From positions 248,001 through 312,000 of IMG/VR virus record IMGVR_UViG_3300030673_000004: a stretch of DNA of 64,000 bases; one strand, given 5' to 3'. Of the stretch, positions 60,270-64,000 are shown piece after piece (position 1 is the first letter of the stretch; the number at the start of each line of letters is the position of its first letter). The position numbers and the translations under genes are program-made. Below the pieces are notes generated by a model, which did no database searches, was not told the origin of the DNA, and was given only the letters and a program-made list of their open reading frames with translations. Source of the DNA: a virus.

Positions 60270-60677
60270 ATGAAACACCTGAAACAGTGCTCCTTAGATG
60301 AGCTTCACAACTACGACGCTATCACAGCACCTATTGCTAATTTTGTGTCAGCTACGTGGGAAGGTGCTCGTTTCAGTATGCCACGAAATCTCAATGCAGC
60401 AAAAGCGGACATGTGTAATTACGATGAAGAGAAAGTGCAACATACTATTGATGAGGCACTACAGGCATTTCGTGGGGGTCCGGGTGTTACAAATGAAACA
60501 GAGACCCTACTCTCGTGGGAAGAAGCTCTTACTGCACATAGAGTTGCTAACGAGATGGAAATTTGGCCGAGCACACCCATGGAAATCTTGATCAAAACTG
60601 TGTTTACTTTCGGCATGAACGTGGCAGATGAAATTCACCGACGCGAAGCACCACCTAATGAAATAGTAGGCAACTAA
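60270..60677 (+). CDS. Hypothetical protein
   Basis: I start at ATG 60270 because the longer frame (from 60156) overlaps the preceding gene by 77 bases. The product has 135 residues and an alpha-helical pattern (DELHNYDAITAPIANFV; EKVQHTIDEALQAF). No family recognised. The next gene begins right after its stop. Confidence 0.7.
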   Translation: MKHLKQCSLDELHNYDAITAPIANFVSATWEGARFSMPRNLNAAKADMCNYDEEKVQHTIDEALQAFRGGPGVTNETETLLSWEEALTAHRVANEMEIWPSTPMEILIKTVFTFGMNVADEIHRREAPPNEIVGN

Positions 60678-60932
60678 ATGTCAGCAGACAAGCACCTGCG
60701 CTGCAAAGGTACGCTTAAAGAATGCACGTATCTCCTTGGGCGATTATATGCTTACCTAGTTGATAAGCTAAAGAACCCAAAGAGCAGTCAAGACGATTAT
60801 GAGTACGGCCTAGATTTCTACAAGTCACGAAAGGACTCAAGCAAATGTTGCCTAATTAAATACTACTATGATGGTCCTATTTGGATCTTTCGTATTTTCA
60901 AATACACACTAAGCATTCATTTGTACGACTAA
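60678..60932 (+). CDS. Small hypothetical protein
   Basis: ATG directly follows the previous TAA. The product has 84 residues, basic and Tyr-rich (YYYDGPIWIFRIF near the end), with Cys pairs but no zinc motif. Function unknown. Confidence 0.65.
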   Translation: MSADKHLRCKGTLKECTYLLGRLYAYLVDKLKNPKSSQDDYEYGLDFYKSRKDSSKCCLIKYYYDGPIWIFRIFKYTLSIHLYD

Positions 60933-60945
60933 CAGTAGGCAGAGT

Positions 60946-61485
60946 ATGTCTAATAAAATTGTAGTCATCCTATATAATAACAGCAGTATCTTCATTAAGA
61001 TTGAAAAGTATTTTTGCTCCAACGAGCAAACGGCTGTGGGTCTACTCCAAGAACTAACTGAGCAGCTCGCTAAAATCTCTTTTGCGAATCTCAGTGTCGC
61101 CTTTTGGTCCTCATCTGATATATGGGCAGGTCCCACATTTGGACAAGCAGAACTGAAATTTCTACCGGCTGATCACATCTTTGATGACCTCATATATCCG
61201 GTGCGTGCTGTCTACGCACTATACAGTGACTATATAAGTAGATACAAGCAAGCACAACTAGGGATTTGGCCGCGAGTACACCCAAGCGTCAAGAGCGCTA
61301 CTATAGAACAGCAGGCAGAGGCGGAACGGATGAACGTACTCCTATATGAAACTGCGCTCAACAATTACTTCAGAGAAGTGCAAATCCTAGTAGATATCTT
61401 GAAGATACCTTCACTTGAAAAGCATTTTGATTGGATGTCTAAAGAGGATTTCAACAAGTTCATGAATGCACCAAACCCAGGATAG
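60946..61485 (+). CDS. Hypothetical protein
   Basis: The product has 179 residues: a beta-alpha N-terminal domain and long helices from about 85 on. No known motif. It ends in TAG, and the same frame stays open beyond it into the broken gene downstream, which I take as chance frame agreement because that gene has its own SD-like leader and ATG. Confidence 0.7.
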   Translation: MSNKIVVILYNNSSIFIKIEKYFCSNEQTAVGLLQELTEQLAKISFANLSVAFWSSSDIWAGPTFGQAELKFLPADHIFDDLIYPVRAVYALYSDYISRYKQAQLGIWPRVHPSVKSATIEQQAEAERMNVLLYETALNNYFREVQILVDILKIPSLEKHFDWMSKEDFNKFMNAPNPG

Positions 61486-61492
61486 GATAGCA

Positions 61493-61704
61493 ATGCGACA
61501 GATACGTGTCCCGGACTAGTAGGTCATACCCAGGATTGGAATATAATCCACGAAGCTATCCAATCCATTGACTTTGACTCTGACTCTGAATATACTAAAC
61601 AAAATAAACCACCAAAAGCACGAGCAGAAATAGGTGAAAATCTTTAAGTTGCCCAGAATTTAACTGAGTTAGGTTTCAAGAAAGATGAAGAAGGTGCTTG
61701 GTGA
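61493..61704 (+). pseudogene. Broken small gene (frameshift after ATG, internal TAA)
   Basis: ATG 61493 follows AGGATAGGATAGC, but its frame ends after 8 codons. One base later in frame, a protein-like reading runs (ATDTCPGLVGHTQDW, HEAIQSIDFDSDSEY) to TAA 61645-61647 and again from there to TGA 61702 (VAQNLTELGFKKDEEGAW). Restoring one G after ATG and one codon would give about 70 residues. Either decay or base-call errors. Confidence 0.5.
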
Positions 61705-61761
61705 TGTGATACCTAGTGTCAAACGCAATAATCTCTCTTTAGACAGCTAACGAGGGGATCT

Positions 61762-62862
61762 ATGCCTGACACCAACGTAAAAGAACTAACTGAAACTGCT
61801 CTAGACTCTAATTTAGAGTCGCAGAGCACAGACCGCATCTCTCAGTACAAGCTCCTTCTGGGAGATAAGATTGTAAAAGAGATCAGCCAATCCTTGGGTG
61901 AAGAAGGTACCAAAAAGTTTCTTGAATTACACGCAAAGTTTGACAGCCTATTAGACCAGCACCCAGAACTTGACATCATTAACGTTGTATCTGTTGATGA
62001 CATAGGTGAGTACTCATCCTTCACAGAATATACAGCATTTTTACGTAAGCTGTACACTAAACTAAATGCTACAGCCAATTCAGCTAATAACAAAGCAGAT
62101 AAAAATAGTGCTGTTAATCAGATTGTAGATGTCTTAAGTGATATGCTTGATCTAGCAGGTCAATCAGGTGACACAGCCGTAGCCTCCGCATCATCAGCAG
62201 CATTTATAGAAAAGATCTTTGCGCCACTAATCAAAGTACCACTCACTACTCGTGAGAAAACAATTCTACCAAAGACCTACCCGGACTATGTTGAAATTGC
62301 TCGCTATGTTCATAGCAGAGCAGAACAGGCAGAATTTAATACCTGGCTATTAAATAAGTTAAATGGTATTGTGAAATGTGGACTAGAGCGGTTAGCCGAC
62401 CAAAAGAATATCATGGAAGAAACCCGTGATACATTAGGACCCAAAGACTACCTAGTTGAGCTTCAGAAGTATCTAATGGACAACGAATGGATTGGATACA
62501 GCAAAAATGAAGTAAAAGAAGCTATAGCAGCCACAAAAGAAATCACACGTGCTGGTTATACCACAAATGTTGATATAGCCAAAGGAAAACAAGTAATACA
62601 GCTAGACATTGATGCACTCAAGAGCCATGCATACTTGTATCTAGGTGCCACGCTTGACTCCGAGCTACGTAAAGCCATTTATCGGCTTGCTGACAGTGTC
62701 AACAAGAACTACAATATTGAGGGCGGTGCCGCTGGTATGGATGTGCTTATGGCAGCTTCCGCTGTCTATATTCAGGATTTCGCTCGCCAGTGGCTCACAA
62801 AGCTGATCAAGGTGTTCAACGACATTGATTTTGATGCTGAAAAGACAAGCAAGAAGCCTTGA
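61762..62862 (+). CDS. Helical hypothetical protein
   Basis: GAGGGGA precedes ATG 61762. The product has 366 residues, nearly all helical, with Ser/Ala/Asn-rich linkers near 105-125 and 145-150. No enzyme motif. It and the next protein are similar in style (long helical, no Cys clusters), suggesting virion or scaffold roles, but I cannot align them. A promoter starts within its stop region. Confidence 0.75.
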   Translation: MPDTNVKELTETALDSNLESQSTDRISQYKLLLGDKIVKEISQSLGEEGTKKFLELHAKFDSLLDQHPELDIINVVSVDDIGEYSSFTEYTAFLRKLYTKLNATANSANNKADKNSAVNQIVDVLSDMLDLAGQSGDTAVASASSAAFIEKIFAPLIKVPLTTREKTILPKTYPDYVEIARYVHSRAEQAEFNTWLLNKLNGIVKCGLERLADQKNIMEETRDTLGPKDYLVELQKYLMDNEWIGYSKNEVKEAIAATKEITRAGYTTNVDIAKGKQVIQLDIDALKSHAYLYLGATLDSELRKAIYRLADSVNKNYNIEGGAAGMDVLMAASAVYIQDFARQWLTKLIKVFNDIDFDAEKTSKKP

Positions 62863-62887
62863 CATAAGCACAAAAATAAACTATATT
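62859..62887 (+). promoter_or_regulatory. Promoter with attenuated leader
   Basis: TTGACA (62859-62864) overlaps the preceding stop; 17 bases; TATATT (62882-62887). The leader to 62961 contains two hairpins. Confidence 0.8.
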
Positions 62888-62890
62888 GTA

Positions 62891-62947
62891 TCAACCTGCC
62901 TATTTTAGGACGGTTGACCATCCAAGGGCACCGAAAGGTGCCTTTTT
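62891..62947 (+). promoter_or_regulatory. Leader with hairpin and terminator-like attenuator
   Basis: TCAACC/GGTTGA (62891-62896 with 62912-62917) forms the first hairpin. GGCACC-GAAA-GGTGCC (62927-62942) plus TTTTT is a complete intrinsic terminator between this promoter and ATG 62961. It may also simply end transcripts from upstream. If it acts on the local promoter, it is an attenuator. Confidence 0.6.
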
Positions 62948-62960
62948 GTTGAAAGGATTT

Positions 62961-64000
62961 ATGGACAGCAACGACCAAAATAGTAAGGATCTGGATAAGG
63001 TTGGCTCTTCTGTGCGCACAGTAGACGGTATTGTATCTGTTACTAACCAAAGTGCAGCAGCAGCAGCCGATCCAACCCTGGCATCGCTCCGGAATAAGAT
63101 CAAGCAGGTATTAGACGCAAACGTACCCGGCGAAAAAGACATGACAGACGAGCAAAAACAAGCCTTTGATGCCCTGTTGGAAAAACCGCAGTATCGTATG
63201 CTCAGCCTCAAAGGTGACGGCCTGTATGTAACCATTGCTACTTTAATCTACGGGAAGTATGCCAAGCTTTCAGGTACGCAGGAATCCGGACTATTCGTAC
63301 ACCTGCTGTGTCTCCCATACGTCTCCGGCTCTACGGCTAACAGCACTATCAAGAGTATCACCAGTATGGCAGATATGCTTGAAGCCGACCTCAAGCCTGC
63401 ACTCCCAAAGTCCCGTTTTAAGATTATCGACACGATCTGCACGTTACTTCGTGATGGCGCAACAGACCTGTCAAGCCTTCTCACAGATCAAGAAATTGCT
63501 ACCGAGATCCAGAAGGAACTGAATCGGAAGACCTCGTCCCTCGCCAATCCACTAAAAAACACATGGGCATTTAGTGCATACACCGTTTTGACAGAACTAC
63601 TGGAAACTAAAATGGGTGTTGACGAGAAGTTTCAGAAAGCCGTCACTGCATTTGTACGGGGTATCGTTACTTTCTACACACAACTGCAGCGAGCCATTTC
63701 GGCTATTGACTTCCCGGATGCCAGTGACAATGACTTTACCTATGAAACAACGGAGTTGTTCAGCGCTGTTAATGAACTAAACGCACAGATCACTACAAAC
63801 CCGGACGAATCAAAGGTCACAGCAACTCTCGCATCTGCTATTCTAGAGCACCGCAAAACAATTAAGGGACTCTGGGCAGATCAAGAATGGCTGCAAATTC
63901 CTTTTCTGGTACCTACACAAGTTGCTGCGTTCAAGACGCAGTACACTAAAGATCTTCTTGCCATGCAGCAAGAGTGTCTGCGTATTTCTGCCTCAGACAC
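62961..64000 (+). CDS. Helical hypothetical protein, 3' end outside the window
   Basis: AAAGGA leads to ATG 62961; the frame runs open to the window end (about 346 residues so far). The product begins MDSNDQNSKDLDKVGS, has an Ala run near residue 35, then long helices (FDALLEKPQYRMLSL; TWAFSAYTVLTELLETK). No catalytic motif seen. Like its upstream neighbour it looks like a large helical virion or scaffold-type protein. Confidence 0.75.
   Translation, partial: MDSNDQNSKDLDKVGSSVRTVDGIVSVTNQSAAAAADPTLASLRNKIKQVLDANVPGEKDMTDEQKQAFDALLEKPQYRMLSLKGDGLYVTIATLIYGKYAKLSGTQESGLFVHLLCLPYVSGSTANSTIKSITSMADMLEADLKPALPKSRFKIIDTICTLLRDGATDLSSLLTDQEIATEIQKELNRKTSSLANPLKNTWAFSAYTVLTELLETKMGVDEKFQKAVTAFVRGIVTFYTQLQRAISAIDFPDASDNDFTYETTELFSAVNELNAQITTNPDESKVTATLASAILEHRKTIKGLWADQEWLQIPFLVPTQVAAFKTQYTKDLLAMQQECLRISASD

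Noticed and set aside
33221-61704. Alternative genetic code with TAA or TAG read as sense
   Set aside because: Most genes end in TAA or TAG exactly at the start of the next gene, so both act as stops; the in-frame cases are local lesions.

Overview
The window reads as part of a large tailed phage (Caudoviricetes) genome. Small genes are packed tightly on the + strand with ATGA, TAATG and GTGA start/stop overlaps. Recognisable virion genes are present (a GPW/gp25-like baseplate candidate, collagen-like tail fibres, a glycosidase fibre), and no ribosomal or central metabolic genes are seen. The host cannot be fixed. Ribosome binding sites are strong AAGGAG types. Promoters are mostly TTGACA-17 bp-TATATT; their -10 often reads TATATTTG or TATCTTTG, which also fits the Bacteroidota TAnnTTTG consensus. 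I found no tRNA, rRNA, integrase or IS element.

Layout. 1-2.5 kb: unknown genes and a minus-strand Tad2-like (DUF2829) protein. 2.5-17.6 kb: a virion-like block with two HExxH metallopeptidases, two long modular acidic proteins, an ADP-ribosyltransferase-like protein, a GGCT-domain protein, a LamG-like protein and a gp25-like protein. 17.6-20.7 kb: a lipoprotein and small membrane proteins. 20.8-25.4 kb: five tandem paralogues sharing a C-terminal EH motif. 25.4-33 kb: small accessory genes, including zinc-finger proteins, six tandem mini-paralogues and a DUF488 protein. 33-38 kb: a BCS1-like AAA ATPase broken by a stop codon, a DnaJ-type zinc-finger protein and an RlmN/Cfr-like radical SAM enzyme. 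38-41.4 kb: a minus-strand operon with a second lipoprotein, then a WDGH-type protein, a NADAR protein and others. 41.36-41.71 kb: a candidate minus-strand structured RNA. 41.8-56.9 kb: the fibre region, with a collagen/beta-helix fibre, a patatin-like phospholipase, a ~2000-residue collagen-like protein, a GH8 glycosidase fused to a collagen tail, and a glycosyltransferase-methyltransferase fusion. 57.4-58.2 kb: a large non-coding, highly structured segment. 58.3-60 kb: two radical SAM genes, the second frameshifted. 60-64 kb: unknown proteins, the last running off the window.

How it may work together (inference). The fibre block looks like a host-surface module: long flexible Gly-X-Y shafts carrying a GH8 polysaccharide-degrading head, with a lipid hydrolase and a sugar-transfer/methyl-transfer enzyme made from the same region. 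Several accessory genes touch NAD/ADP-ribose chemistry (Tad2-like, NADAR, ART-like), which fits counter-defence. A 55-nt promoter-leader cassette occurs three times and probably co-ordinates scattered genes.

The most novel-looking items are two structured RNA candidates (41.36-41.71 kb minus; 57.4-58.2 kb plus, the latter containing short SD-led minigenes and a 30-nt repeat), the two tandem paralogue families, and a set of gene-breaking lesions in otherwise conserved small genes.
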